NCBI RefSeq assembly: GCF_030252185.1
Contig: NZ_CP126970.1
Coordinates: forward strand, 2,170,001 to 2,234,000
DNA: 64,000 nt
Direction: 5' to 3'
From: Corynebacterium suedekumii
Lineage (GTDB): Bacteria > Actinomycetota > Actinomycetes > Mycobacteriales > Mycobacteriaceae
Position numbers and translations under genes: made by a program
The notes under the pieces: generated by a model
Seen by the model: the letters and a program-made list of their open reading frames with translations, nothing else
Told to the model about the DNA's origin: nothing
The model's database searches: none
Shown here: positions 44,932-56,746 of the stretch, one piece after another
How positions within the stretch are numbered: position 1 is the first letter of the stretch
How the letters are laid out: each line of letters opens with the position of its first letter

Positions 44932-46223
44932 TTCCGGTCGGTGTACGGCCCCTCGTAGGGCGTCTCGGCCGGCTGCTCCGGGGTGGAATCCATCCCGATA
45001 TGCTCGACGGCGGACGCCGGGGAGGAGCCCTCCAGCTGCGCGCGGGCGGTGTCGGTCTCGGAGGATGCGGGGGTTTCCGGGCGACGCCGGGGAGCAGGCT
45101 TGTCGGAACCGGCCAGTTCGTGCAGCTCCGGATCCACCGGCTTGTTGGCCACCGCATTGGCGGCGGCGACGGCGGCGGCGATCTCCGGGTCCGAGGCGGT
45201 GGAGAACCAGTCGTCGGTGTTCTCCGGCTCGGCCATCTCCCGGGTCTCCTCGTCGACGTGGGCGGGCTCGTAGCGGAAGACACCCTCCTCATCCTTCTGG
45301 GCGAAGGCGCGGGCGAACTGCTCGAGGGAGTCACCGAACTGGGAGGGGATCATCCACATGGTGGATGCCTGGCCCTCGGCCAGCTGCGGGAGCTTCTCCA
45401 GGTACTGGTACGCCAGCACCTCGGGCGTGAGCTTCGCGGACTTGATGGCGGCGTTGACCTTCTGGATGGCACGGGCCTCACCCTGTGCCTGCAGGTAACG
45501 GGAGGCCCGCTCACCCTCGGCGCGCAGGATCATCGCCTGTCGCTCCGCCTCGGCGGAGAGAATCGCGGCGTGCTTGTCACCCTCGGCGGAGAGGATGCGG
45601 GCCTGCTTCTCACCCTCAGCGGTCTTGATGTCGGACTCGCGGCGACCTTCGGCGGTGAGGATCATGGCGCGCTTCTCGCGGTCCGCCTTCATCTGCATCT
45701 CCATCGACTGCTGGATGGACGGCGGCGGATCAATCGCCTTGAGCTCCACTCGGCTGATGCGCAGACCCCACTTGGAGGTCGCCGCATCCAGTTCGCCGCG
45801 CAGACGGCGGTTGATGGTCTCACGGGAGGTCAGGGTCTCCTCCAGGGTCATGCCACCGACGACGTCACGGAGCGTGGCCACGGAGATCTGCTCGACACCG
45901 ACGATGTAGTTGTCGACGCCGTAGATGGCCTTCGCCGGGTCGTTGATCTGGAAGGTGACCACGATGTCGATCGCCACCGTCAGGTTGTCCTGGGTGATCA
46001 CGGCCTGCGGCGGGAAGGACACGACGCGTTCACGGGTGTCGATCCGGGCACGCACCCGGTCGATGAACGGCACCAGCAGCGTCAGACCGCCGGAGACGGT
46101 CCGGGTGTAGCTGCCCAGACGTTCAATGACCGCCGCCTCACCCTGCGGGATGAGCGCGATAGATTTGATGACGACGACGGCGACGAAAACGAGGAGGACG
46201 ACGAGAAGTATCAGTCCGGCCAC
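44928..46223 (-). CDS. SPFH/stomatin-like membrane protein (QmcA type)
   Basis: 431 aa. N-terminal membrane helix (residues 1-22), SPFH/band-7 domain (IPQGEAAVIERLGSYTRTVSG ... ISRVELKAIDPP), then a coiled coil with tandem ~12-residue units (ILTAEGRRESDI, KTAEGEKQARIL, SAEGDKHAAIL, SAEAERQAMIL, RAEGERASRYL) and a disordered acidic tail. It scaffolds membrane microdomains. GTG 46223 follows the nfeD stop by 3 bp (NfeD-SPFH operon, typical). Confidence 0.9.
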   Translation of the reverse strand: MAGLILLVVLLVFVAVVVIKSIALIPQGEAAVIERLGSYTRTVSGGLTLLVPFIDRVRARIDTRERVVSFPPQAVITQDNLTVAIDIVVTFQINDPAKAIYGVDNYIVGVEQISVATLRDVVGGMTLEETLTSRETINRRLRGELDAATSKWGLRISRVELKAIDPPPSIQQSMEMQMKADREKRAMILTAEGRRESDIKTAEGEKQARILSAEGDKHAAILSAEAERQAMILRAEGERASRYLQAQGEARAIQKVNAAIKSAKLTPEVLAYQYLEKLPQLAEGQASTMWMIPSQFGDSLEQFARAFAQKDEEGVFRYEPAHVDEETREMAEPENTDDWFSTASDPEIAAAVAAANAVANKPVDPELHELAGSDKPAPRRRPETPASSETDTARAQLEGSSPASAVEHIGMDSTPEQPAETPYEGPYTDRN

Positions 46224-46226
46224 GGG

Positions 46227-46655
46227 TCACTCTTCCTTCCAGACGACTGCGGTGGCGCCGTCGATGCTGATCACGGAGACACGCTCGCCCTCGGCGAACG
46301 TGTGGGACGGGTCGAGGGAGCGGGCCGACCAGATCGAACCGTCCAGGCGGATCTGCCCGCCGTGGGCGGCGACCGGGTCAATGACCACGGCACTGGAGCC
46401 GATGAGGGCGTTGACGGAGGTGTCCAGCGCCTTCGGCTGGTGCAGCCGACGCTTGAGGTACGGCCGCAGGAACACCAGCAGCGCGAAGGCCGAGACGGCG
46501 AACGCGATGACGGACCCCCACAGCGGTGCCCCGGCCAGGGACACCCCGGCGGCGGCGAGTGCGGCGCCGGCGAGCATGAGCAGGGTGAACTCGCCGACCG
46601 CGAGTTCGAGACCGGCGAGTACCAGGGCTGCGATGAACCAGACTATTGCTCCCAC
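46227..46655 (-). CDS. NfeD-like membrane protein
   Basis: About 142 aa. Three hydrophobic segments (VWFIAALVLAGLELAVG; TLLMLAGAALAAAGVSLAG; VIAFAVSAFALLVFL) precede a C-terminal OB-fold (NALIGSSAVVIDPVAAHGG ... VSVISIDGATAVVWK). This is the short NfeD class that partners SPFH proteins. GTG 46655 (GGGG upstream) chosen; TTG 46664 is an alternative. Operon with the SPFH gene. Confidence 0.85.
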   Translation of the reverse strand: MGAIVWFIAALVLAGLELAVGEFTLLMLAGAALAAAGVSLAGAPLWGSVIAFAVSAFALLVFLRPYLKRRLHQPKALDTSVNALIGSSAVVIDPVAAHGGQIRLDGSIWSARSLDPSHTFAEGERVSVISIDGATAVVWKEE

Positions 46656-46679
46656 GTGCCCCAACGTACCGGACCTGCC

Positions 46680-47528
46680 CTACATGAGGTCGGACTTGCT
46701 CAGTTCGGGCGTGGTGACGAAGTCGACGAGGCGCTCCACCGCCCCGATGAGGGTGGAGTCGAGATCCCGGAAGGAGCTGACGGCGGAGGAGACCCGGTGC
46801 CAGCCCTCCTTCGGGTCCGACCAGCCGACGCGCCGGCACACACCCGTCTTCCAGTCCTCGCCGTAGGGCACCTCCGGCCAGGCCTTCAGGCCGACCCGCT
46901 CGGGCTTCACGGCCGCCCAGATGTCGATGAACGGGTGGCCGGTGACCAGGACGTGCTCCCCCACCGACTCGGTCAGCCGCGACTCCTTGGAGCCGGTGAC
47001 CAGGTGGTCGGCGAGGACACCGACGCGGCGGCCCGGTCCGGGGCCGAACTCGGCGAGCCGGGACTCCAGGTTGTCCAGGCCCTCGAGGTACTCCACGACC
47101 ACACCCTCGACCCGCAGGTCGTGGCCCCACACCTGCTCGACGATGGCGGCGTCGTGGATACCCTCCACCCAGATGCGCGACGGCGCGGCGACCTTGGCCT
47201 GGACGTTGGCCACCTTGCGGGACCCGGAGTTGGAGCGCTTCGGCGCGGTCTGCTTCGGCGGGAGGTAGCGGGTCAGGGAGACCGGCTGGCCCTCGTAGAG
47301 GAAGCCGCCGGGGGTCAGCTGGAACAGCCGCTGACGGCCACGGCGGTCCTCGAGGCGGACGAACTCGCCGTCGTAGGTGCGCTCCCAGCCGACGACAGCG
47401 CCGACGAAGTCCTCGCCCCGGATCTCCACCACCAGGCCCGGCTTCGCGGGGATCTGCGGGTAGGAACGCGGCTGGTTGCGGCGGTGGCCGGAGAGGATGT
47501 CGCCACCGTAGGGATCATGGAAGCTCAT
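46680..47528 (-). CDS. DUF3097 family protein
   Basis: 282 aa, conserved in Actinobacteria. Parts: N-terminal DPYGGDILSGHRR, a small OB-like beta domain (KPGLVVEIRGEDFVGAVVG), then a Toprim-like region RIWVEGIHDAAIVEQVWG and GVLADHLVTGSKE. The Toprim resemblance (Glu, then DxD-like) suggests nucleic-acid work but is inference. ATG 47528 has TAGAGT 8 nt upstream; divergent from the next gene. Confidence 0.85.
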   Translation of the reverse strand: MSFHDPYGGDILSGHRRNQPRSYPQIPAKPGLVVEIRGEDFVGAVVGWERTYDGEFVRLEDRRGRQRLFQLTPGGFLYEGQPVSLTRYLPPKQTAPKRSNSGSRKVANVQAKVAAPSRIWVEGIHDAAIVEQVWGHDLRVEGVVVEYLEGLDNLESRLAEFGPGPGRRVGVLADHLVTGSKESRLTESVGEHVLVTGHPFIDIWAAVKPERVGLKAWPEVPYGEDWKTGVCRRVGWSDPKEGWHRVSSAVSSFRDLDSTLIGAVERLVDFVTTPELSKSDLM

Positions 47529-47561
47529 GGCGGGCCACTCTATCGGCTACACTGCCCCGCC
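47529..47561. promoter_or_regulatory. 33-bp divergent gap, two leaderless promoters
   Basis: TAGAGT on the minus strand (8 nt from ATG 47528) and TACACT at 47548-47553 on the plus strand (8 nt from ATG 47562). Confidence 0.5.
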
Positions 47562-48296
47562 ATGGATATCCGCGCCGAAGTCTGGTCCCCGCTGCAGAAC
47601 ACCGCCGTGTGGCTCGGTGCGTGGCTGCACGGTCTGACCCCCACCGATGATCTTGTCGACGCCCTGCTCGACCTCGGTGGCAGCGGACTCACCGACGTGC
47701 TCCGGGACCTGCGCCAGGTGACCCGCGGCGTGGCCGGTGAGGAGCCGGTCCTGCGGCTCGTGCTCTCCGGGCCCGGGGAGGCACCGGCGTTGCGGGCGGG
47801 CAGTGCGGGGGCAGAGGCGGCGTCGGTAAGCGGGGTGGGTGCCCTGGTGGTGCGCGACCGTGACCCGCTGACCTCGCACATCCTCGTACCGGACGGCGAC
47901 GGTGACTGGCAGTGGTTCACCGATGACCTGCCGCAGCCCGCGCCGGCGTGGCTGAGCCCCGGGGAGGCCGACCAGCTGCTCACCCGCGCCACGGAGGAGG
48001 CGGCCCGGATGGTCGAGGCCTCCGGTTACCGGACGGACGCGTTGTCCTCACCCCGGCTGACGGTGGGGACGCTGTCGGACTTCTACGACACTCCGGGACT
48101 GCCCGGGGCGGTGCCGCCGCGGGCCGCGAAGCTGTTCGCCCGCGCTGACCGGGTGGCCGCGATCGTGGAGACGGTCACCCAGCGTCTCGACGACCACCGC
48201 ATCGACCCGCAGCTGCTCGGCCTGTGGCGCCACATCCGGGCGGCCCGGATGGCCGGAGTCGCCTACGCGGTACGCGAGTTCGGTCGGCTGACCTGA
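47562..48296 (+). CDS. Conserved actinobacterial hypothetical protein
   Basis: 244 aa, no membrane segment, no catalytic motif I recognise. Segments that stand out: [26 protein letters not shown] near the start (shown in part: VWLGAWLHG), a central [12 protein letters not shown], and [19 protein letters not shown] followed by a helical C-terminus. ATG 47562 fits the leaderless hexamer. Its last 34 bp overlap the 3' end of hemH on the other strand. Confidence 0.7.
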   Translation: MDIRAEVWSPLQNTAVWLGAWLHGLTPTDDLVDALLDLGGSGLTDVLRDLRQVTRGVAGEEPVLRLVLSGPGEAPALRAGSAGAEAASVSGVGALVVRDRDPLTSHILVPDGDGDWQWFTDDLPQPAPAWLSPGEADQLLTRATEEAARMVEASGYRTDALSSPRLTVGTLSDFYDTPGLPGAVPPRAAKLFARADRVAAIVETVTQRLDDHRIDPQLLGLWRHIRAARMAGVAYAVREFGRLT

Positions 48297-49336
48297 CAAC
48301 AGCCCGGGCGGCAGGGCGCGCCGTTGACCGTGCAGCCCTGCACGGTGACCTCCCCGAGTCCGGCCGGGGCGGAGTTGTCCACCAGCTCGGCGACCAGGTC
48401 GAGCACCATGCCGGCGAACTCGGGGGACGGACCGGCGGTACGGGTGCGCTCGACGTGGACGTCGAGCTCCTCGGCGGCGGCGACCAGCTCCGTGTCCAGG
48501 TCCCAGATGACCTCCATGTGATCGGAGATGAACCCGACCGGACACACCACCACCGCCCGGGTCCCGTCAGCGGCGAGCGCCCGGGTGTGGTCGACGATGT
48601 CGGGTCCCAGCCACGGGGTGGCCGGGTTTCCGGAGCGGGACTGCCACACCAGGTCGAACTCGTCGATCCCGGCAGCCTGCGCGATCAGGCGCGACGCCTC
48701 GGCGACCTGCCGGGAGTAGAGGTGGGCGTCCTCCGGCCCACCGGCGGCCCGGTCGGCGGCCACGGGCACGGAATGCGCGGTGAACAGCATGCGGGTGGCG
48801 TCCCGACGGTCGGCAGGGACCCCCGCCACGGCCTCCCGCACGGCCTCGGCCATGTGGTTGATGAAGATGGGGTGATCGTAGAACTGCCGCAGCTTGGTGA
48901 ACTCGATCGCCGGGAGCCCCTGCTCGGCCAGGTGGGCGATCATCCCGCGGATGTCCTCGTTGTACTGCAGGCAGGCGGAGTAGCCGCCCCACGCGCTGGT
49001 GGCGAAGACCAGCGCGTTGCGTACCCCGTCCCGGGCCATCTGCTCGGCCGTGTCGTTGGCGAAGGGGTGCCAGTTACGGTTGCCGAAGTAGACCGGCAGG
49101 TCGAGGCCACGGGCCGCGATCTCCGCCTCCAGGTTCGCGATGATCTCCCGGTTGAGACGGTTGAGCGGGCTGACCCCGTCGAAGTGGAAGTAGTGCTCCC
49201 CGACCACGGCGAGGCGTTCCCGCGGGATGCCGCGACCGCGGGTGACGTTCTCCAGAAACGGAACGACCTCCTCGGTTCCTTCAGGACCACCGAAGGAGAG
49301 CACGAGGAGGGCGTCAAAAGTCATCTCAGCAGGCAT
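48263..49336 (-). CDS. hemH: Ferrochelatase (coproporphyrin-type, actinobacterial)
   Basis: 357 aa. It inserts Fe into the porphyrin; in Actinobacteria the substrate is coproporphyrin III. Features: [14 protein letters not shown] start, [12 protein letters not shown] (active-site His), [20 protein letters not shown] (Glu/His). The C-terminal cysteines ([13 protein letters not shown]) suit the 2Fe-2S cluster known in this group. ATG 49336 has TAAGGT 7 nt upstream, favouring it over ATG 49324. The 3' end overlaps the convergent gene by 34 bp. Confidence 0.93.
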   Translation of the reverse strand: MPAEMTFDALLVLSFGGPEGTEEVVPFLENVTRGRGIPRERLAVVGEHYFHFDGVSPLNRLNREIIANLEAEIAARGLDLPVYFGNRNWHPFANDTAEQMARDGVRNALVFATSAWGGYSACLQYNEDIRGMIAHLAEQGLPAIEFTKLRQFYDHPIFINHMAEAVREAVAGVPADRRDATRMLFTAHSVPVAADRAAGGPEDAHLYSRQVAEASRLIAQAAGIDEFDLVWQSRSGNPATPWLGPDIVDHTRALAADGTRAVVVCPVGFISDHMEVIWDLDTELVAAAEELDVHVERTRTAGPSPEFAGMVLDLVAELVDNSAPAGLGEVTVQGCTVNGAPCRPGCCQVSRPNSRTA

Positions 49337-49396
49337 GACATCGACCTTATCAACCGTTCGATGGATGCCCGCACTGAACCTGACGGGGCGACCTGG

Positions 49397-51259
49397 TTAG
49401 ATCAGGCGTACCGCATGCGGGGCCATGCCCGACCAGCGGACCGGGGTGGTCTGCACGTGGGAGCCGGAATTCGGGGCCTCGATCATCATGCCGTCGCCGA
49501 GGTAGATGGCCACGTGGTGGTTGCCGTTGGGTCCGTAAAAGATGAGGTCACCGCGCTCCATCTGGCTGGGATCGATCTTCTCGCCGTGGTTGTACTGGTA
49601 ACCGGTGAAGTGCGGCAGGGCGATACCCGCGCCGGCGAAGGCGTAGAGCACCAGCCCGGAGCAGTCGAACCCGATCTTGTTGTAGTCGCCGTTCGCGTCG
49701 GCCACGCCACCGTCGCGGATGCCCTGGGTCGGCCCGTTGGCGTTGCCACCGCCCCACGCGTACGGGACACCGATCTGGGACTGCGCTCGGGCGATGACGG
49801 ACTCGATGGTCGCCGCCCGGTCACCGGTGAGCTGGCCGGCTGCCTCGTCGGTGACGTCCTCGATGGTGTCGATGGTGGGAAGGGTGGTCACGTCAGTGGA
49901 CTCTCCCGTTGACCCGGAGCTCTCAGAACTCTCCGAACTGTCAGGGATGACGAGGGCCGGCTCCTCCGCGATCTCCTCATCGGCCACCGGGTTCTGCACA
50001 GCGGCGATGTCGGCGGGCGCGGACTCCTCGTCGGAGACCGGCGGGTACGGGTTGGCCAGTTCGGTGTGGTCCGGCTGGGACTCGGCGATGACAGCCGCGG
50101 CCGCCGTGACTGCGGCGGCGGTGGCGGCGTCACGGTACGCCTGGGCCTGCTCATCCTGGCGGGCGCGCTCGCGGGCCTCGGCTTCCGCACGCTCGCGGGC
50201 CTCGGCGCGTGCCGCCGCCTCCGCTTCTGCAGCAGCCGCTTCTTCGGCGGCCACCCGTGCAGCCTCCTGCGCCTCGGCTTCAGCTGCCTGACGACGTTCG
50301 CGTTCCTCCGCGTCCGCGGCTTGCTCCGCCGCCGCAAGCTCCCGGGCGGCCGCCTCGGCAGCGGCCCGGTCGCGGGCGGCTCGTTCGGCAGCGGCGTCCG
50401 CGTCAGCCTGCGCCTGTTCAGCGGTGGCGGCCTCCTCCTCGGCCGCCTTCCGCGCCTCCGCAGCGGCGATCGCATCGTTCTCGGCCTGTTTGCGTGCGGC
50501 GTCGGTCTGGCGCTGCTCCTGCTGGCCCTGCTGCGCGGCGTTGGTGGCGGCGGCGTCGTTGCGGACCTCGTCCAGCTGCTCCTGGGCGGAGTCGCGTTCG
50601 GCGACGAGACGATCACGTTCGGCGGTGGTCTCGGCGATGCGGCGGGAGTTGTCCTCGATGGCGGACCGGGCCTCGGACTCCCGGGCGGTGGCGTCGGCCT
50701 CGCGGCGTTCGGCAAGGTCGCGGGCCAGGCGCAGCTGGGATTCGCGGTTCGCCTGCTCGGTGCGCAGACGATCGAGCCGGTCGATGGCCGCCCGCTCCTT
50801 CTCAGCGTTGGTGCGCAGATAGGTCTGCCGGTCGAGGGAATCGGCGGAGGCGTCCTCGCCGGCCAGCGTAGTCACGGCTGGCTGGGTGGCCGTCCGGCGG
50901 TAGGCGGAGCGGGATATCTCATCGAGGCGGGCCTGGGCCTGCTCGATGGAGGACTGCGTCTCGTCGAGTTCGGCTCGGGCGACGATGACGCCCTGGCGGG
51001 CCTGTTCGGCACCGGCCTGGGCGTCATGCAGGTCGACGAGGGCCTGGTTGACGGCCTCCCGCAGGCTTCCCACCTCGAGTTCGAGGCGGTCCACCTCCGA
51101 CTGGCTGGCGGCCACGGAGCCGACGAGGTCAGCGACGGAGGAACCGACGACAGGTTCGGTCGGCTGCGCCACCGCCGGCGTCACGGCGGACAGGGTCGCG
51201 GTGCACACTGCGGCAGCGAGCACCACCCGCATGCGGGCACGGAAACGGGATCTGGACAC
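49397..51259 (-). CDS. NlpC/P60 cell-wall endopeptidase, RipA-like
   Basis: 620 aa. Signal peptide (RVVLAAAVCTATLSAVTPAVA), a long coiled coil rich in Ala/Glu/Arg (residues ~40-360), a linker, and a C-terminal NlpC/P60 domain with Cys in GFDCSGLVLY and His in NHHVAIYLGD, then MIEAPNSGSHV. It cleaves peptidoglycan stem peptides during cell separation. M. tuberculosis RipA (Rv1477) and C. glutamicum NlpC (near acn) match in order. GTG 51259 has GAGGAG upstream. Its ~300-nt leader and a GlxR-type site are listed separately. Confidence 0.9.
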   Translation of the reverse strand: MSRSRFRARMRVVLAAAVCTATLSAVTPAVAQPTEPVVGSSVADLVGSVAASQSEVDRLELEVGSLREAVNQALVDLHDAQAGAEQARQGVIVARAELDETQSSIEQAQARLDEISRSAYRRTATQPAVTTLAGEDASADSLDRQTYLRTNAEKERAAIDRLDRLRTEQANRESQLRLARDLAERREADATARESEARSAIEDNSRRIAETTAERDRLVAERDSAQEQLDEVRNDAAATNAAQQGQQEQRQTDAARKQAENDAIAAAEARKAAEEEAATAEQAQADADAAAERAARDRAAAEAAARELAAAEQAADAEERERRQAAEAEAQEAARVAAEEAAAAEAEAAARAEARERAEAEARERARQDEQAQAYRDAATAAAVTAAAAVIAESQPDHTELANPYPPVSDEESAPADIAAVQNPVADEEIAEEPALVIPDSSESSESSGSTGESTDVTTLPTIDTIEDVTDEAAGQLTGDRAATIESVIARAQSQIGVPYAWGGGNANGPTQGIRDGGVADANGDYNKIGFDCSGLVLYAFAGAGIALPHFTGYQYNHGEKIDPSQMERGDLIFYGPNGNHHVAIYLGDGMMIEAPNSGSHVQTTPVRWSGMAPHAVRLI

Positions 51260-51607
51260 GGATACTCCTCAAACCCCCCACAATCAAGCTCTCAGACTTG
51301 ACCCGTTGGAGGCAGCGTCGCGATGTAGTCGGTGCAGGCACACGGGTATCCAGACCTTGCATCCCGTCCAGGTGGCTCATCGCGCTTGGCGTGCTTCCCC
51401 ACATGCCCGTGCGATAACGATGTCGGCCGAATGCCGTGACTCCTGATCGAAATGAAGGTTTCCATCGACCCGTGAGCCGATATGAGCACCATAGAACACG
51501 TGGGACTCCCGTGACACAATCTTTACCAATATTCACAGAAGTAAAGGCCAGCCCCATGACCACACAAAAGGCGGGTGACCAGCGACGTTATGGAACCGTT
51601 AGATTTG
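51260..51607 (-). promoter_or_regulatory. Long structured 5' leader of the RipA-like gene; candidate c-di-AMP riboswitch by synteny
   Basis: No gene lies in this stretch. On the minus strand it contains a long-range 7-bp stem (CGCGATG at plus 51319-51325 with CATCGCG at 51378-51384) enclosing a smaller stem (ACGGG/CCCGT), and a short TCAAG/CTTGA hairpin just before the ribosome site. In C. glutamicum the orthologous peptidase gene is under a ydaO-type c-di-AMP riboswitch. By eye I find only partial resemblance to the ydaO core, so the call rests on position. Confidence 0.4.
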
Positions 51608-51623
51608 TGTGACGTTGGTCACA
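51608..51623. promoter_or_regulatory. GlxR (CRP-type) binding site
   Basis: TGTGA-CGTTGG-TCACA, a perfect match to the cAMP-receptor-like GlxR half-sites TGTGA-N6-TCACA. It lies between the Rv1476-like gene and the RipA-like gene, about 350 nt upstream of the latter's start, close to where its promoter should be. Confidence 0.65.
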
Positions 51624-51733
51624 ATTACGGCCACGCCGGCGTGTCGCGGTGTCAGTTCGATAACAAAACTACGTGAGGAAGGGCAGGCATGAGAGGGCCA
51701 AAAGGTCAACCGCCGAGACTTGACTGTCCTGGA

Positions 51734-52234
51734 TCAGGCAGGCTGCCGATGCCGGACGCTGCGCACTCCCCAGGCGGTCAGCGCCCCGACCGCGGCGATG
51801 ACCAGCAGCAGGGCCACTGTCACCACAGCCCAGTTGATCCCGGCCCCGGACACGTCATCGATGAACCGGTGCGCAGCCCCCACCACATCCGGGTCCCCCA
51901 GGAAGGAGTACTGGGCCGATTCGATGGCCGAGCGGGAGTGGACGTCACTGACGATCGCCCCGCTGCCCGGCGCCCGCACCACGACCGTGTCCACCTCGGT
52001 GGCCAACAGGACGTCCTGCGCGATGTCGCGGAGGTCCGCGGTCCGCTCCGGCGTCCGGTCCAGGACGACGAAGCCGACGCTGCCGAAGTCCCCGGACTCG
52101 GCGTGTGCGGCGGCGTCGAGAAGCCCCGGCTCGACGTCCCGGGCGAAGTCCTCTCCCCCGTCACCCCCGTATGCGACGGAATCCTCGTCGATCTGCTGGG
52201 CGAGATCGGGGACGTCGACGCCGGCGGGAATCAT
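51734..52234 (-). CDS. Rv1476-like membrane protein
   Basis: 166 aa. It resembles M. tuberculosis Rv1476, which also sits between acn (Rv1475c) and ripA (Rv1477). A soluble N-terminal alpha/beta domain (about residues 1-130, with RPxDLRDIAQDVLLATEVD-type helices) is followed by one membrane helix (INWAVVTVALLLVIAAVGAL) and a short basic tail, implying a C-terminal anchor. Possible partner or regulator of the RipA-like hydrolase, from synteny only. Confidence 0.7.
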   Translation of the reverse strand: MIPAGVDVPDLAQQIDEDSVAYGGDGGEDFARDVEPGLLDAAAHAESGDFGSVGFVVLDRTPERTADLRDIAQDVLLATEVDTVVVRAPGSGAIVSDVHSRSAIESAQYSFLGDPDVVGAAHRFIDDVSGAGINWAVVTVALLLVIAAVGALTAWGVRSVRHRQPA

Positions 52235-52346
52235 CGTGGCGGGTCACTTTCTGCAGGTGGAGTCAGTACATGTACCCACCGGTTATATCTGTCGGCGGTC
52301 ATTCGGGGGTGACGGCTCGCCGCGCCCGGCCGGGAAATGCCCGAAA

Positions 52347-52369
52347 CATAACGCTCGTACTGTTAGAAT
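52347..52369 (+). promoter_or_regulatory. AcnR operator and -10 element of the acn promoter
   Basis: CATAACGCTCGTACTG at 52347-52362 matches the C. glutamicum AcnR consensus CAGNACNNNCGTACTG with one mismatch. TAGAAT (52364-52369) follows two bases later as the -10. The operator covers about -29 to -14, the position from which AcnR represses acn. Confidence 0.75.
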
Positions 52370-52503
52370 GCGAGAAGTCGGCGGTTCACTTCCATAGACT
52401 GGGGATGAACCATCGCGTTCAGCCGTCCTGCGCCGCCCTTGACCAGGGGTGACCTTCACGGTGACGAACATTTCAGTTCAATGTAGAGGAAATGGAGCTC
52501 CCT

Positions 52504-55275
<2,772 letters not shown>

Positions 55276-55415
55276 GAAGCTGCTGATCAGCGCAGTGTGA
55301 ACTGCTCCGCGAGGGGGCTGCACCCCCGGTAGGCTTTTCCGCCCGCCGGGGCGTGCGGCCCCCTCGCCCCTTTTCCCCCGATTCCGACCTGCCCGTTCCC
55401 AGGAGGTGCATCCAC

Positions 55416-55982
55416 GTGCCCGTGGTCAGTGACACCGAGCTGTCGCGTCGCCGCGCCGAGATCCTCGAAGGCGCCCGCCGCTGCTTCGCCGAGCACGGTT
55501 ACGAGGGGGCGACCGTCCGCCTGCTGGAGCAGGCGACGGGCAAGTCCCGTGGGGCGATCTTCCACCACTTCGGGGACAAGGAGAACCTCTTCCTCACCCT
55601 CGCCAGAGAGGACGCCGCCCGCCAGGCGGAGGTCGTCGCAGAGGAGGGACTGGTGCAGGTCATGAGGGACATGATCTCGCATCCCGAGCGCCACGACTGG
55701 CTGGCGACCCGGCTGGAGATCACCAAGATGCTGCGCACCGACGCCGGTTTCCGGGCGCGGTGGCGGGAGCACCAGGAGGTCCTCGACTCCGCCGTGTACG
55801 AGCGGCTCTCGCGGTTGGCGGCGGACGGCCGGATGCGGACGGACGTCTCCCCCGACGTCCTCCACACCTACCTGGAGACGGTCCTGGACGGCTTCATCAC
55901 CCGGCTTGCCTCGGGCGGGTCGACGGAGGGGCTCAACGAGGTCCTCGACCTCGTGGAGGGCACGGTCCGCAGAGGTTCCTGA
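55416..55982 (+). CDS. acnR: TetR-family repressor AcnR
   Basis: 188 aa. N-terminal TetR HTH region (RAEILEGARRCFAEHGYEGA, then ATGKSRGAIFHHFGDKENLF) and a helical C-terminal ligand domain. Represses acn; in C. glutamicum it binds citrate/isocitrate with Mg2+. GTG 55416 has AGGAGG 9 nt upstream. The acn-acnR gap (55276-55415) contains a small GGGGG/CCCCC hairpin (about 55313-55328), perhaps attenuating read-through. Confidence 0.95.
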   Translation: MPVVSDTELSRRRAEILEGARRCFAEHGYEGATVRLLEQATGKSRGAIFHHFGDKENLFLTLAREDAARQAEVVAEEGLVQVMRDMISHPERHDWLATRLEITKMLRTDAGFRARWREHQEVLDSAVYERLSRLAADGRMRTDVSPDVLHTYLETVLDGFITRLASGGSTEGLNEVLDLVEGTVRRGS

Positions 55983-56014
55983 TTCATCACCCGGAACGTA
56001 TACCATTGCTTCTC

Positions 56015-56746
56015 ATGCCGAAAGTTCTCCTCGTCTCCCTCCGCGCCGGAGACATCTCCGATCAGATCGCCATGGCGGAGCACCGCGATTTCCTCCAGGC
56101 GACCGGTCTGGATCCGGAGGACCTGCCCCAGATCGTCATCGACTCCCCCGACGTCTCCGCCGGGGATCTCAGCGGCTACGACGGTATCCTCGTCGGTGGC
56201 AGCTCGCTCAACATCACCAACGAGCATTGGGACGAGTGGCAGCTGCACGCCCACGCGGAGATGCAGCGCATCGTGGATTCCGGGCTGCCGGTCTTCCTCG
56301 TCTGTTACGGCGCGAGCTGGCTGGCCCACACCTCGGGTGGTGAGGTCAGCCATTCCCATCCGGAGCAGTCCGGGCCGACGGTGGTCGAACTGACCGACGC
56401 CGGCCGGCAGGACGTGCTCACCGCGGGTTTCCCCGACATTTTCACCTCCCTGACTGGTCACACCGAGAACTCGGAGTCGGTCGGCCCGGCCGTCACGGTC
56501 CTGGCGACGGGCCCGACGTGTCCGATCCAGTTCGTCCGCACCGGGGAACAGGTGTGGGCCACCCAGTTCCACTCGGACATGGACGCCGTGGCCATGCGGG
56601 CGCGCATGGACTACTACTACGACTACGGGTACTTCTCCTCCGACGACTACGACGCGATCGTCGCGGAACTGCCGAATATCGACACGACGTGGAGTAACCG
56701 GCTGCTCCGCAACTTCGTCGCGTACTGCGCCGGCGACCTCTCCTAG
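56015..56746 (+). CDS. Class I glutamine amidotransferase-like protein
   Basis: 243 aa. GATase-1 fold: GGSSLNITNEHW, the nucleophile Cys in LVCYGASWLA and His in WATQFHSDMD. Resembles GMP-synthase-type amidotransferase domains without the synthetase domain. No partner subunit adjacent. Start ATG 56015 with TACCAT 8 nt upstream. The C. glutamicum counterpart follows acnR (cg1739 region). Paralogue at 62571-63320. Its last 4 bp overlap the next gene's end. Confidence 0.85.
   Translation: MPKVLLVSLRAGDISDQIAMAEHRDFLQATGLDPEDLPQIVIDSPDVSAGDLSGYDGILVGGSSLNITNEHWDEWQLHAHAEMQRIVDSGLPVFLVCYGASWLAHTSGGEVSHSHPEQSGPTVVELTDAGRQDVLTAGFPDIFTSLTGHTENSESVGPAVTVLATGPTCPIQFVRTGEQVWATQFHSDMDAVAMRARMDYYYDYGYFSSDDYDAIVAELPNIDTTWSNRLLRNFVAYCAGDLS

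Noticed and set aside
45000..48296. A 1098-codon open frame on the plus strand
   Set aside because: It is antisense to SPFH, nfeD and DUF3097; only its last 245 codons (47562-48296) are a real gene with a promoter-like hexamer and own start.
51260..51607. Firm call of a ydaO c-di-AMP riboswitch
   Set aside because: I could not align the conserved ydaO core by eye. Kept only as a candidate from synteny.
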